A stretch of 34,527 nt of DNA from Thermoplasmata archaeon (GCA_015063185.1 SUSY01000015.1:1-34527); one strand, 5' to 3'. Shown: positions 16,738 to 25,284, numbered from the stretch's first letter. Program-made: numbers and translations. Notes: a model not told the origin generated them from the sequence alone.

Positions 16738-19353
16738 TCAGAGCTCAACGAGAACTAGGATGTTTCCGACCTGGATGGTCTCGACAGCCTTTCCGTCAAG
16801 CATGAGGCGCTTCTCGGTCTCGAAGTACTCCGCACCGACAGAGACCTTGTTTCCATCGATCTCGACCTCGATCGCACCTGCCTGGAGCATCTTTGCCGCA
16901 TCTGCTACATCCATCGCCGCGACAGCCGCGACGATCGCCTTTGCTTCAGCCTTGAATGCAGGTCCAAGGACCTTGTGCAGGGGCTTGATGGCGACGATCT
17001 CCTCGGTGAGATCGGCCTCGGGTGCGATGACTACTTCCTTGGCCTTGGTGGTCTCGGAGATATCTGCCTTAGAGGACTCCAAGAGCTTTGCCTCTGCACC
17101 GACGAACTCGATCATGGATAGCTCGGCGTTGAGTGCTATCTTCCTCTCGGACTTCCATGCACGGATCTCTGCGAGGACCTCGGAAAGTGCATTACCCTCG
17201 ACCTCCGCATCCTCATCGATGAACATGGGCTCAGGCCATGCAGTGAGGTGGATGGACTTGTTTCCGTCGATCGCCTGGAAGTGCTCCTGGTAGACATCCT
17301 CGGTGATGTGGGGCTGGAAGATGGCGAGCATCTTGATGCATCCGAGGAAGACGTTGTAAAGGGTGTACCTGACAGCGTCGTCGGACCTTGCCTTCACCAT
17401 CTCGACGTAGTTGTCCGCGAACTCGTGCCAGATGAATCCCTCGACCTCCTTCATCGCCTTGTCGAACTGGTAGACATCCAAGTACTCGGTGACAGCCTTG
17501 ACGACCTTGGAGAACTTACTGATGATCCACTTGTCCGCGGTCCTGAGGGTGTCACAGGTCTTGGGGACATCCTTGATGAATCTGCTGACGAACTGTCCGA
17601 TGTTGAAGACCTTGATGGAGAGCTTCTTTCCACGGATGACATCCTTCTCCCTGAATGCGTGATCGATTCCGAGTGAACAGGTGGCTGCGTAGTACCTGAG
17701 TGCGTCCGCACCGTAGTTCTCAAGGATTGGGATGGGGTCGATGACGTTTCCGATCGAGGAGTGCATTGGGGTTCCGTCGGGTGCCATGATGAATCCGTGT
17801 ATCATCACATCGTCCCAAGGCCTGCACTGTTCGATCTGCTCGGACCTGAGGATGGAATAGAATGCCCAGGTCCTGATGATGTCGTGAGACTGTGGCCTCA
17901 TGGACATGGGGAACATCTTCTTGTGAAGTTCGGGATCCCTCTCCCAGAAGGTGTTGTACAGCGCGGATCCGGAGGAGTCCATCCAAGTATCGAAGACATC
18001 GGTACAGCCGATGAGTTCTCCGCCACACTCGGGACACTTCTCGACCGGAGGCTTGTCCTCGGTCGGATCACAATAACACATCTCCTCGGTTGCACAGACC
18101 GCGTGACCGCACTTCTCGCACTCCCAAACGGGAACGGGGGTTGCGAAGATACGCTGCCTGCTGAGGACCCAATCCCATGCGAGGGAATTGGTCCAATCCT
18201 GGAGTCTGATCTTCATGAACTCGGGATACCATTTAATCTCATCCGCCCTCTTGAGGACCTGCTCCTTGAGGGAAGTGGTCTTGAGGAACCACTGGGGGAC
18301 CTGAAGGTACTCGATGGGGGTGTGACATCTCCAACAGATGGAGACGTTCTGAGGGTTGTCCTCCTGCTTGACAAGGATGCCCTGGTCCTTGAGGTCCTGG
18401 ATGGCTGCCTCGCGTGCTTCCTTTACGGGCATGCCTGCATACTTGCCTGCGAGCTCGGTCATCTTACCGGTCTCGTCGATTCCCTTCTCCATCTCGAAGT
18501 GGTACTTCATCGCCCACTCGAGATCGTCCTTGTCTCCGATGGTACAGATCATGACGTTTCCGGTTCCGTACTCCATCTGGACCTTGGGATCGGAGATGAC
18601 CTTGACCAGCCTGCCGGTGAGAGGAACGACGAGTTCCTTTCCGATCAGATGCTGCTTCTCCTTGTCGTCGGGGTGGACCGCGACGCACTTACAGGTGCAG
18701 AGAAGCTCGGGTCTGGTGGTTGCGACCATGACGTACTCGTCGGGGGAACCACCGGAAATCTGGAATTTGATGTAATTGAGCTTGTTGACGTTGTCCTCGT
18801 ACTCGACCTCGGCATCCGCGAGAGCGGTCATACACCTGGGGCACCAGTTGACGGGGAAATTGGCCTTGTACACGAGACCCTGTTTGAACAGCTTTGCAAA
18901 GGAGATCTGAGTGACCCTTCTGTAGTACGGAGCATCGGTCTGGTAGTAGATGCTAGGATCCATACTCTCTCCGAGGATCTCGAAGTGGTGGGTCATCTCA
19001 TCGATGAATCCATTGGCATATTCGGAACAGAGCTTCCTGTACTCTGCTCTGGGAAGGTCCAACTTTGTGATGTTGTGCTTCTTCTCAACCTTGACCTCGA
19101 TGGGAGTTCCGTTGACATCGAAACAGAGGGGGAAGAACACGTTGAATCCCTTCATCCTCTTGTAACGGGCTGCGAAGTCGATCAAGGAATATCCGGTTGC
19201 ATGTCCGAGATGGAGGGGGCCGGAGGTGTACCTTGGGGGATTGTCAATGCTATAGATTGGCTTGTCAGACTTGGGGTCGAAGCGGTAGACCGCATCCTCC
19301 CTCCACATCTCCTGCCAACGTTTTTCGATGGAAGCACAGTCGTATTGCGACAT
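16738..19353 (-). CDS. valS: Valyl-tRNA synthetase
   Basis: An 871-residue class Ia synthetase. The HIGH signature reads GPLHLGHATG within NPPRYTSGPLHLGHATG, and the CP1 editing domain has the ValRS-type ATTRPELL rather than the isoleucyl form. Zinc-binding cysteine pairs are visible (CPRC, CWRC, CEKC, CPEC). The KMSKS loop reads GTPMHSSIGN (encoded at 17746-17775, about residues 527-536), so the two lysines are missing. The tRNA-binding helical domain and a C-terminal extension follow. The ATG at 19353 is preferred over 19401: it is preceded by GGGGGTGG, and the conserved sequence starts there. A TATA-like box lies 25 bases upstream. Confidence 0.93.
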   Translation of the reverse strand: MSQYDCASIEKRWQEMWREDAVYRFDPKSDKPIYSIDNPPRYTSGPLHLGHATGYSLIDFAARYKRMKGFNVFFPLCFDVNGTPIEVKVEKKHNITKLDLPRAEYRKLCSEYANGFIDEMTHHFEILGESMDPSIYYQTDAPYYRRVTQISFAKLFKQGLVYKANFPVNWCPRCMTALADAEVEYEDNVNKLNYIKFQISGGSPDEYVMVATTRPELLCTCKCVAVHPDDKEKQHLIGKELVVPLTGRLVKVISDPKVQMEYGTGNVMICTIGDKDDLEWAMKYHFEMEKGIDETGKMTELAGKYAGMPVKEAREAAIQDLKDQGILVKQEDNPQNVSICWRCHTPIEYLQVPQWFLKTTSLKEQVLKRADEIKWYPEFMKIRLQDWTNSLAWDWVLSRQRIFATPVPVWECEKCGHAVCATEEMCYCDPTEDKPPVEKCPECGGELIGCTDVFDTWMDSSGSALYNTFWERDPELHKKMFPMSMRPQSHDIIRTWAFYSILRSEQIEQCRPWDDVMIHGFIMAPDGTPMHSSIGNVIDPIPILENYGADALRYYAATCSLGIDHAFREKDVIRGKKLSIKVFNIGQFVSRFIKDVPKTCDTLRTADKWIISKFSKVVKAVTEYLDVYQFDKAMKEVEGFIWHEFADNYVEMVKARSDDAVRYTLYNVFLGCIKMLAIFQPHITEDVYQEHFQAIDGNKSIHLTAWPEPMFIDEDAEVEGNALSEVLAEIRAWKSERKIALNAELSMIEFVGAEAKLLESSKADISETTKAKEVVIAPEADLTEEIVAIKPLHKVLGPAFKAEAKAIVAAVAAMDVADAAKMLQAGAIEVEIDGNKVSVGAEYFETEKRLMLDGKAVETIQVGNILVLVEL

Positions 19354-19373
19354 ACCACCCCCTATTAAGGGAA

Positions 19374-19383
19374 GATAAATAAG
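19374..19383 (-). promoter_or_regulatory. TATA-like box of valS
   Basis: CTTATTTATC on the minus strand, centre 25 bases upstream of the valS ATG; together with the GGGGGTGG just before the ATG it fixes the start at 19353. Confidence 0.5.
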
Positions 19384-19401
19384 GGTTTGCCGAGCCAGCA
19401 T

Positions 19402-19788
19402 AGAAGCTATGACCCCATGAATCGCTACCTATGGATTGGTAGCAATTGTCTGACACATCCATCCGAAAGCAACCGGGCCGATTTTACAGAAAATAGCCAG
19501 ATTCCATGGAATCTGGTGAGTGGATGCACAATAAGACCTATCTCTCCCAATACTTGGTCCGAAGTGCAATTGTCATAGGTATGACCACGCTGGCTATGTT
19601 CAAGTAAACATCATGAACGGAATGTGAAACAATTTATACATCGCATACAGAGGATGAGGTTCCAGACATGTGCATATAATGTATGAATCTACATATGACC
19701 ACAGGATGTGCGTAAGATGGGTATTTGAGCCCACATTAGATAGTGCCAGATATAAAAATGAAAGAGGTTTGAAGGATCCCTTCCGGGA
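19402..19788. other. Gene-free stretch with several short inverted repeats
   Basis: No convincing protein gene is visible. The stretch holds a perfect 20-base palindrome at 19497-19516 (half-site CCAGATTCCA). Shorter hairpins are CATAG/CTATG (19399-19411), GCTACC/GGTAGC (19424-19443) and GTCATA/TATGAC (19572-19585). A TATA-like TTTATACA on the plus strand (near 19632) and a TATA-like run on the minus strand (near 19678) could drive a small RNA. It lies between the valS promoter and the end of the upstream CBS gene. Function unknown. Confidence 0.4.
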
Positions 19789-19790
19789 TC
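19775..19790 (-). terminator. Hairpin overlapping the stop codon of the CBS-HPF gene
   Basis: GATCCC (19775-19780) / GGGATC (19785-19790) with a four-base loop. The stem includes part of the TGA stop, and a T-rich stretch with CATTTTTATA follows on the minus strand. Confidence 0.5.
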
Positions 19791-20958
19791 ACTTCTTTCT
19801 CTTGCGGTATGTGTCTTTCGCGTCCTTACGCTCCATGACGGCCGCAGTGAGTTTTCTCATCAGATCGTTGGAGACCTTCACGATGTCCCAGCCTACTTCT
19901 TTCGCCGTGAACACCTCACTGTCCAATGCCAATCTTCCACTGACACTGTACTTCTGTCTGTCACCGCCCTCGTTGTACTTTCCATAGTGGAAGGTCAAAG
20001 AGGATGGGTTTCCAACCTTGGAGATCTTGGACACTTCACCCTGAATGAACTCATAGATCTGATCGGAATACTCCTTATCGCTATCAGACAGTCCACTGAG
20101 CTGGACGAAGAGCATTTCCCTCTGTCTGCATGCTGCAACGATTTCAAGGATATCGTACTGCGTTATCACACCGACAGCCGATCCCGATTCAAGTACAGGG
20201 AGTGTGGAGATACCGGTCTTACACATGATCTCCGCCGCTTCCTCGATATCACTGTCCCAGGTGATCGTTTCTGCGTGATTGGTACATACGGACGATACGG
20301 AGATCTTGGTGTCGCCGAGATCCGCAAGGCTACGATATCCATCATTGGTATCGATTACCTCCTTCATTCCGATGACTCCTTTGACCTTTCCATCAGCCTC
20401 AACGACCGGGACTGTACGGATATCTAGGGACCTCATGAGTTCAATGGCTTTATCCAAAGTATCGTCGTCCTTGACGTACTCCACAGGATTGGTCATGACC
20501 TCCCATACCCTGATCTCGTTGATGGTCTTCAGTGAAGAGACGACCTCTACGATCGAGCCCCTCGATACGACTCCAACTATCTTCTTCTTGGAGTTACCAC
20601 TTACAACAGCGATCTGCCTGCTGTTGTTGGACACCATCTTCTCGGAGACATCCATGAGGTTGTCTCCCTCTGCGACGGTAGGTGCACCTGACATCAGGTT
20701 CCTTACCTTCATATCTCCAGTGATGCCCTTCTTCCTCAGGAGTATTCCATAACCCATCATTCCAACATAATTGCCGTTCTCAATGACGGGAACGTCCTGA
20801 TAGCCGGACTTCTTCATCGCGGCCAGAGCATCTTTGACACGATCCTCGGGGGAAAGTGTCGGGTATTCGGTGTCCATCACGTCGGATACCTTGAAGCCTT
20901 CGATCTGCGAACGCAGGATCTCGAGCTTCTTGTGATCTTGCAGATCTACAATTCCCAC
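19789..20958 (-). CDS. Four-CBS-domain protein with HPF/RaiA-like C-terminal tail
   Basis: A 389-residue protein starting at GTG (20958), supported by GAGGTG seven bases upstream. Residues about 20-280 contain four CBS motifs, each with the usual pattern, such as VSDVMDTEYPTLSPEDRVKDALAAM and VWEVMTNPVEYVKDDDTLDKAIELM. CBS pairs typically bind AMP, ATP or related adenylates and sense energy state. Residues about 290-389 look like a ribosome hibernation factor (HPF/RaiA) fold: MLFVQLSGL, LTFHYGKYNEGG, KYSVSGRLAL, GWDIVKVSNDLMRKL and a basic tail. This suggests an energy-sensing ribosome inactivator. The similarity of the tail was judged by eye and is less sure than the CBS domains. It lies between valS and glyS. 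Confidence 0.82.
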   Translation of the reverse strand: MGIVDLQDHKKLEILRSQIEGFKVSDVMDTEYPTLSPEDRVKDALAAMKKSGYQDVPVIENGNYVGMMGYGILLRKKGITGDMKVRNLMSGAPTVAEGDNLMDVSEKMVSNNSRQIAVVSGNSKKKIVGVVSRGSIVEVVSSLKTINEIRVWEVMTNPVEYVKDDDTLDKAIELMRSLDIRTVPVVEADGKVKGVIGMKEVIDTNDGYRSLADLGDTKISVSSVCTNHAETITWDSDIEEAAEIMCKTGISTLPVLESGSAVGVITQYDILEIVAACRQREMLFVQLSGLSDSDKEYSDQIYEFIQGEVSKISKVGNPSSLTFHYGKYNEGGDRQKYSVSGRLALDSEVFTAKEVGWDIVKVSNDLMRKLTAAVMERKDAKDTYRKRKK

Positions 20959-20994
20959 TTTTACACCTCATAGATAAAATCGATTTCATGAGGA

Positions 20995-21000
20995 TATATA
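20995..21000 (-). promoter_or_regulatory. TATA-like box of the CBS-HPF gene
   Basis: TATATA about 40 bases upstream of the GTG start predicts a leader near 14 bases that includes the GAGGTG ribosome-binding site. Confidence 0.55.
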
Positions 21001-21057
21001 ACCTCGTATTTCTAGCCAAGTTTATAGGAATTATAAGGTTCGGAAGGTGGGAATCCG

Positions 21058-21119
21058 TTTAAATATGGATCGCCGAGAGCGCCGGATTCGGACCCTCGGC
21101 GATATAGAATATATTTAAA
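21058..21119 (-). terminator. Long interrupted hairpin downstream of glyS
   Basis: Outer arms TTTAAATAT (21058-21066) / ATATTTAAA (21111-21119) and inner perfect 9-bp arms ATCGCCGAG (21069-21077) / CTCGGCGAT (21095-21103). The 17-base loop can form a further CCG/CGG stem. The outer arm overlaps the glyS TAA. It may end glyS transcription, protect the mRNA end, or be a separate small RNA. Confidence 0.5.
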
Positions 21120-22827
21120 TCTTTGCGAAATCCGCCCCAGACATTAGTTTACGGACGATTTCTCCGACCTTCTCGGCAGGCACACGCTTCTGTTCCTTTG
21201 AATCACGGTCCCTGATTGTAACGGTTCCCCTGAGGTCTCCCTCGAGGGATTCGTAATCCACGGTGACACAGTAGGGCGTACCGACCTCGTCCATACGGGC
21301 ATACCTCTTTCCGATGGTTCCTGATCCATCATAGACGGATGCGATACCTCCGGATTGAAGTCTCTCATAGAGTTCCATCGCATAGGTATCGAGACCATCC
21401 TTCTCCATAAGTGGGAACACTCCGACCTTGATTGGTGCAACCTCGGGTGCGAGATGGAGAACGGTGTAGTCCTCCTTCTCATCGTAGTCGTATGCCTGCT
21501 CGAGGATGGAATAGAAGATTCTGTCGAGACCGTGTGAGGGTTCGATGACATGGGGGATGACCCTCTTACCGGAGACCTTCTCTGTGACACGGACGACCTC
21601 GTAGAACTCATCTGTGAGCTCCACTGCCTCCCCATCGACATCCACCGTGATCTTTCCAGACCTAGCCATCTCGGGATCGGCAGCCTCGATGAGTGCTGCG
21701 ATGTCCTTGGCCTTGGCCTTGAACTTGGGTCCGAGGAGCTTATGCTTCGCCTTAACTTTGTCTACCTCCATCTCGACAGGCTCGTCGAACTTCTTGAAAT
21801 GGGACATGTCAGTTCCTGAGAACTGGGCATGCCTGGAGAGATCCCAACAACCGCGATCTGCGATACCGGTGATCTCCATCCATCCATAGGAAAGGAGGAC
21901 CTCGGCATCCCAGCAGTCCGCTGCGTAGTGGGCCATCTCATCCTCGAGATGCTGTCTGAACCTGAGCCTTGCAGAATCGATTCCGAGCCTGAGAAGAAGC
22001 TGCTTGGTGGTGTTAACAAAGTATGCGAGGACCTTGTTGGCGATGATACCCTTGTTGACGGCCTCATCGATGGTCATCTCCACAGCCTGCTCGGTGGTGT
22101 TAGGTACGAGGGTGATCTTCTCGTCTTTGATGGCATCATACCTGACCCATCCTTTGTCCTCGGGATCGACGAAGAGTTCGACCTCCATCTGGTTGAACTC
22201 CCTCATCCTGATCATTCCCTGCCTGGGAGCGATCTCGTTCCTGTAGCTCCTACCGGTCTGGATGACTCCGAGTGGAAGCTTCTCCCTGTTGTACCTGTAG
22301 AGGTTGTTGTAGTTGACGAAGATACCCTGTGCGGTCTCGGGCCTGAGGTATCCGACACGGCTGGATCCGGGACCGATGTTGGTCTTGAACATGAGATTGA
22401 ACTCATCGGTGGGTCCAAGGTCACCTCCACACTCGGGACACTTGACACCATGCTTAACGAATGCCTCATCCAACTCCTTGAGGGAGAGGACGTCCGGGTT
22501 CTCGTAGAACTCCTTCACCAGATGATCGGCTCTGAATGGGGCCTGACATTTCGTACAGTAGGTGATTTTATCAGCGAACTCATCCACATGACCGGATGCC
22601 TTGAAGACCTCTCTGGGATTTACGGTCTCGGAATCTATCTCGACGAAACCCTCCCTTCCCTTGTAGATGGACCTCCAGACCTCGACTATGTTGTTCTTGA
22701 GTGCACAACCGAGAGGTCCGTAATCGTACATTCCTGCGACTCCGCCATATACCTCGAAGGAGGGCCAAATGAAACCCCTGCGTTTGCAAAGGCCCATAAG
22801 GTCTGCAGGGTCCACGTCCTTACTCAT
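21115..22827 (-). CDS. glyS: Glycyl-tRNA synthetase, archaeal alpha2 type
   Basis: A 570-residue class II synthetase. Conserved blocks: motif 1 region WPSFEVYGGVAGMYDYGPLG, RPETAQGIFVNYNNLYRYNREKLP, motif 2 QTGRSYRNEIAPRQGMIRMREFNQMEVE, motif 3 VIEPSHGLDRIFYSILE, and the C-terminal anticodon-binding domain (LAPEVAPIKVGVFPL...). CTKC and CPECGG fit a zinc-binding insertion. The ATG at 22827 (MSKDVDPADLM) is chosen; a longer frame adds 13 unlikely residues inside the upstream gene. It overlaps the stop of the upstream CBS gene by 8 bases, so translation is coupled in a uspA-CBS-glyS unit. Length is normal for the archaeal and eukaryotic form. Confidence 0.96.
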   Translation of the reverse strand: MSKDVDPADLMGLCKRRGFIWPSFEVYGGVAGMYDYGPLGCALKNNIVEVWRSIYKGREGFVEIDSETVNPREVFKASGHVDEFADKITYCTKCQAPFRADHLVKEFYENPDVLSLKELDEAFVKHGVKCPECGGDLGPTDEFNLMFKTNIGPGSSRVGYLRPETAQGIFVNYNNLYRYNREKLPLGVIQTGRSYRNEIAPRQGMIRMREFNQMEVELFVDPEDKGWVRYDAIKDEKITLVPNTTEQAVEMTIDEAVNKGIIANKVLAYFVNTTKQLLLRLGIDSARLRFRQHLEDEMAHYAADCWDAEVLLSYGWMEITGIADRGCWDLSRHAQFSGTDMSHFKKFDEPVEMEVDKVKAKHKLLGPKFKAKAKDIAALIEAADPEMARSGKITVDVDGEAVELTDEFYEVVRVTEKVSGKRVIPHVIEPSHGLDRIFYSILEQAYDYDEKEDYTVLHLAPEVAPIKVGVFPLMEKDGLDTYAMELYERLQSGGIASVYDGSGTIGKRYARMDEVGTPYCVTVDYESLEGDLRGTVTIRDRDSKEQKRVPAEKVGEIVRKLMSGADFAKI

Positions 22828-23671
22828 TGTTCTCACCGAGGAGTGCGAGGAGAACATCGACGTCATAGATCATTCCTATGAGCTCCTCATTGTCCCCATG
22901 TACGGGAATCTGACCGAAGTCGTTCTCGTACATGACCCTTGCAACATCGCTGAGCTTGGTCTTCTTGAACACCTTGGTGGGATCCTTGACCATGAACTCG
23001 CTGACACTCCTGGTGGACGCATCAGTGTTGTTCTCCAAATGGAAGAGAGGGAGGACATTTCTGTATCCTGCGAGGGAGATGCATGTGTCATCGAGACCCA
23101 TCTCCTTCATGGCGTTGACATCCTTCGTCTGATCCACGAATAAGTCACGGTCGGTGAGTATTCCAACCATCTTACCATTCTCATCGAGAACTGGCATGGC
23201 GGAAACATCGCTGATCCTCATGGATTTGACGACGTATGAAAGGGGATCCTCCTTGTAACAGGTTGCACACTTGACCCTGATTGCATCTTCGGCGGTGAGG
23301 GAGATGTTCTTCATCTTCTTAATCTCCTTGATCAAATCGGTAGGGGTGATGATTCCGATGAGTTTCTTGTTCTCAACGACAGGCAACCTGTGGATCCTCT
23401 TCTCGAAGAAGATCTTGGCAGCATCGGAGATGGATGCATCAGGACCAATGACGAGAGGATTCTTCTTCATGAGAATGGAGAGCTGCGTCTCCTTCATATT
23501 CTTGAAAACGTCCCTTCTGGAGATGATTCCCATGAGCTGTCCGTCGGAAGAACGGACGACCGGGAGTCCAGTCAACTTGTTCCTTACCATTATGTTGATC
23601 GCGTCGTTCCTGTTACCTGGAACCTGCACGACGATCGGCATGTTTGTCATTACGTCTGCTACAGTTTTCAT
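22820..23671 (-). CDS. Four-CBS-domain protein
   Basis: A 283-residue protein made almost entirely of four CBS motifs, for example VADVMTNMPIVVQVPGNRNDAINIMVRNKLTGLPVV, LMKKNPLVIGPDASISDAAKIFFEKRIHRLPVV and SEFMVKDPTKVFKKTKLSDVARVMYENDFGQIPV. It probably binds adenine nucleotides or SAM-like ligands. The ATG at 23671 overlaps the uspA stop as ATGA, and the stop lies inside the start of glyS. The upstream longer frame is rejected because the first CBS motif begins right after this ATG. Being sandwiched between uspA and glyS suggests a regulatory job in stress or energy response, but no effector domain is attached. Confidence 0.9.
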   Translation of the reverse strand: MKTVADVMTNMPIVVQVPGNRNDAINIMVRNKLTGLPVVRSSDGQLMGIISRRDVFKNMKETQLSILMKKNPLVIGPDASISDAAKIFFEKRIHRLPVVENKKLIGIITPTDLIKEIKKMKNISLTAEDAIRVKCATCYKEDPLSYVVKSMRISDVSAMPVLDENGKMVGILTDRDLFVDQTKDVNAMKEMGLDDTCISLAGYRNVLPLFHLENNTDASTRSVSEFMVKDPTKVFKKTKLSDVARVMYENDFGQIPVHGDNEELIGMIYDVDVLLALLGENNE

Positions 23672-24111
23672 TTGGTTTCCGCCTCTGATGACTTTACAAC
23701 CATTACGGGACATTTAGCGAATCTTACGACCTTCTCCGCTACACTACCCATCATGAATTTTGCGAACCCTGTCCTTCCAAGAGTTCCCATTACAATCAAT
23801 TCGAAATCCTTCGAAGCCTCCACGATGGCCTTCACAGGTGATCCGCTCACCACAATCTCACTGACATCGATACCGTTCTCCTCTCCCAGAGACTTGACGA
23901 ATGCGGTTGCGTTGTGACCTTCCTTGTCCATCATATCGTAGATCGCATTGACGGACGAGTCGATGGGAACGTTGCCGAACACCGTCTGATCGATGACATA
24001 CAATGCTGTGATTGACCCGCCAGTGACCTTCGCAAGCTCTACAGCCTGTCTTATGGCTGCCTTCGTGAACTCACTTCCGTCAGTGGGAACGAGAATCTTC
24101 GTGAATGCCAT
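23668..24111 (-). CDS. Universal stress protein UspA family
   Basis: A 147-residue Usp protein. The N-terminal KILVPTDGSEFTKAAIRQAVELA and the nucleotide-binding GTLGRTGFAKFMMGSVAEKVVRFAKCPVMVV (G-x2-G-x9-G-S) show an ATP-binding type. A GAGGTATTCAA site precedes the ATG. It is the first gene of the coupled uspA-CBS-glyS run and starts 32 bases after the amidohydrolase stop, so it may be read from that promoter. It would bind ATP and signal stress; partners are unknown. Confidence 0.94.
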   Translation of the reverse strand: MAFTKILVPTDGSEFTKAAIRQAVELAKVTGGSITALYVIDQTVFGNVPIDSSVNAIYDMMDKEGHNATAFVKSLGEENGIDVSEIVVSGSPVKAIVEASKDFELIVMGTLGRTGFAKFMMGSVAEKVVRFAKCPVMVVKSSEAETK

Positions 24112-24143
24112 TTGAATACCTCATATCGGGACCGCACATGGAT

Positions 24144-25124
24144 TCAATCGACCCGGATCGCATCTGGATCGAGCACGCAAGGAACCATACGGTCCCCGAC
24201 ATCCCACCCTATTCTGTTACGCGTAATTAAGCATTTAGACCCGCCACAGAAAAGTGCCTTGCCAGCTACCTCGGAGGCACACCCCTGTTGCCTCGCCACG
24301 GAGGAGAACACGGCAGCCTCCTTCAAGATGTCCGGCGGACACAACATAGCATTATCGGTACCTATCGCCAATGGAACACCGGCATCGTCCATCCTCCGTA
24401 TCGGAGGGACCTTTCCAAAATAAAGGTTGGATGTGGCACATACAACCACAGGAATGTCGGCATCGGAACACTTATGCATATCCTCGTCGGAGGCCTCGCA
24501 CATGTGCACTATGAAATCCGGTTCCAAGGAAAGTACATAATCGATGTCCTCACGGATACGCTCACTCACATGGATGGCGAACATCTTGCCCATACGGTGC
24601 GTGACATCCGCCAATGAATCGATGTAGGCATGCGGGACATCGCTGATACTGGGGATACCGATACCATCGGACAATCTCAACAACTCATCGACCTCGTTGG
24701 AATCGAAATCGGATGAAAGCGGACGACCCATTACGATTGCCTTATCGGTAGCACGACGTATCATGGATGCGCCCCCTGTACCGCCCTCCCTGAAGTCTAT
24801 GAAACCAGTGGCCACTTCACATAGTCTCTCGGAATAGGACCTCATATCCTCGACAAGACATTCCTCTGAACATGATTCGAGATACCTATGCTTCAATCCA
24901 TTCGGTGGAGCTACGAGTTCCTCAAGGGTGTACTTCCTATCCAACACCAGACCTGCATCCCCGATATGGGTATGACAATCAATGATGGAAGCTGCGATGT
25001 TACCGATACGGACCGGAACCTCGGGACAAGGGCCGGCCCCGATATCCCTGATGATCCCGCCCTCGATACCGATGTACCCCTCGAATGGATCGTCGGACCA
25101 GATCGTCCCAGCATAGTATTCCAT
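24144..25124 (-). CDS. Amidohydrolase superfamily enzyme (chlorohydrolase/deaminase-like, COG0402 type)
   Basis: A 326-residue metal-dependent hydrolase. Metal-site landmarks: IIDCHTHIGDAG (H51, H53), FAIHVSERI, an IVHMCEAS histidine and the aspartate in AIGTDNAML. The small beta-sandwich pieces at both ends (YAGTIWSDDPFEG and GWDVGDRMVPCVLD) are usual for this class. Members deaminate nucleobases, pterins or similar rings, or hydrolyse C-N bonds; the substrate is not visible. The ATG at 25124 is chosen because a TATAATA box (25147-25153) is centred 26 bases upstream. The longer frame adds residues encoded by the promoter itself. Confidence 0.85.
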   Translation of the reverse strand: MEYYAGTIWSDDPFEGYIGIEGGIIRDIGAGPCPEVPVRIGNIAASIIDCHTHIGDAGLVLDRKYTLEELVAPPNGLKHRYLESCSEECLVEDMRSYSERLCEVATGFIDFREGGTGGASMIRRATDKAIVMGRPLSSDFDSNEVDELLRLSDGIGIPSISDVPHAYIDSLADVTHRMGKMFAIHVSERIREDIDYVLSLEPDFIVHMCEASDEDMHKCSDADIPVVVCATSNLYFGKVPPIRRMDDAGVPLAIGTDNAMLCPPDILKEAAVFSSVARQQGCASEVAGKALFCGGSKCLITRNRIGWDVGDRMVPCVLDPDAIRVD

Positions 25125-25146
25125 GGGAGCACGATGGTCGTTGAAG

Positions 25147-25153
25147 TATAATA
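25147..25153 (-). promoter_or_regulatory. TATA-like box of the amidohydrolase gene
   Basis: TATTATA on the minus strand, centre 26 bases upstream of the ATG at 25124; implies a leaderless mRNA that may continue into uspA, CBS and glyS. Confidence 0.55.
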
Positions 25154-25243
25154 GGAGATGCCAAACCAATTCCTATCTGGCACATATGAAAATATTTTAG
25201 GATACACTAAAAAATGCCGTGTCATTTCTGTCGAGAAATACGG

Positions 25244-25250
25244 TTAAATA
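25244..25250 (+). promoter_or_regulatory. TATA-like box of the ferredoxin gene
   Basis: TTAAATA, centre 38 bases upstream of the ferredoxin ATG, followed by AGAGG (25272-25276) as a ribosome-binding site in a short leader. Confidence 0.45.
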
Positions 25251-25284
25251 GGAAGATTTGGATTTACGGTCAGAGGTTTCCATC

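Noticed and set aside
17761-19368. 535-residue open frame on the plus strand
   Set aside because: It lies entirely antisense to valS, and its Leu/Asp/Gly-rich composition is what the valS codons produce in reverse; no domain and no promoter.
19670-19987. 105-residue plus-strand frame
   Set aside because: The second half is antisense to the CBS-HPF gene and there is no sensible ribosome-binding site.
21829-22881. 350-residue open frame on the plus strand
   Set aside because: Mirror of glyS codons with no recognisable motif.
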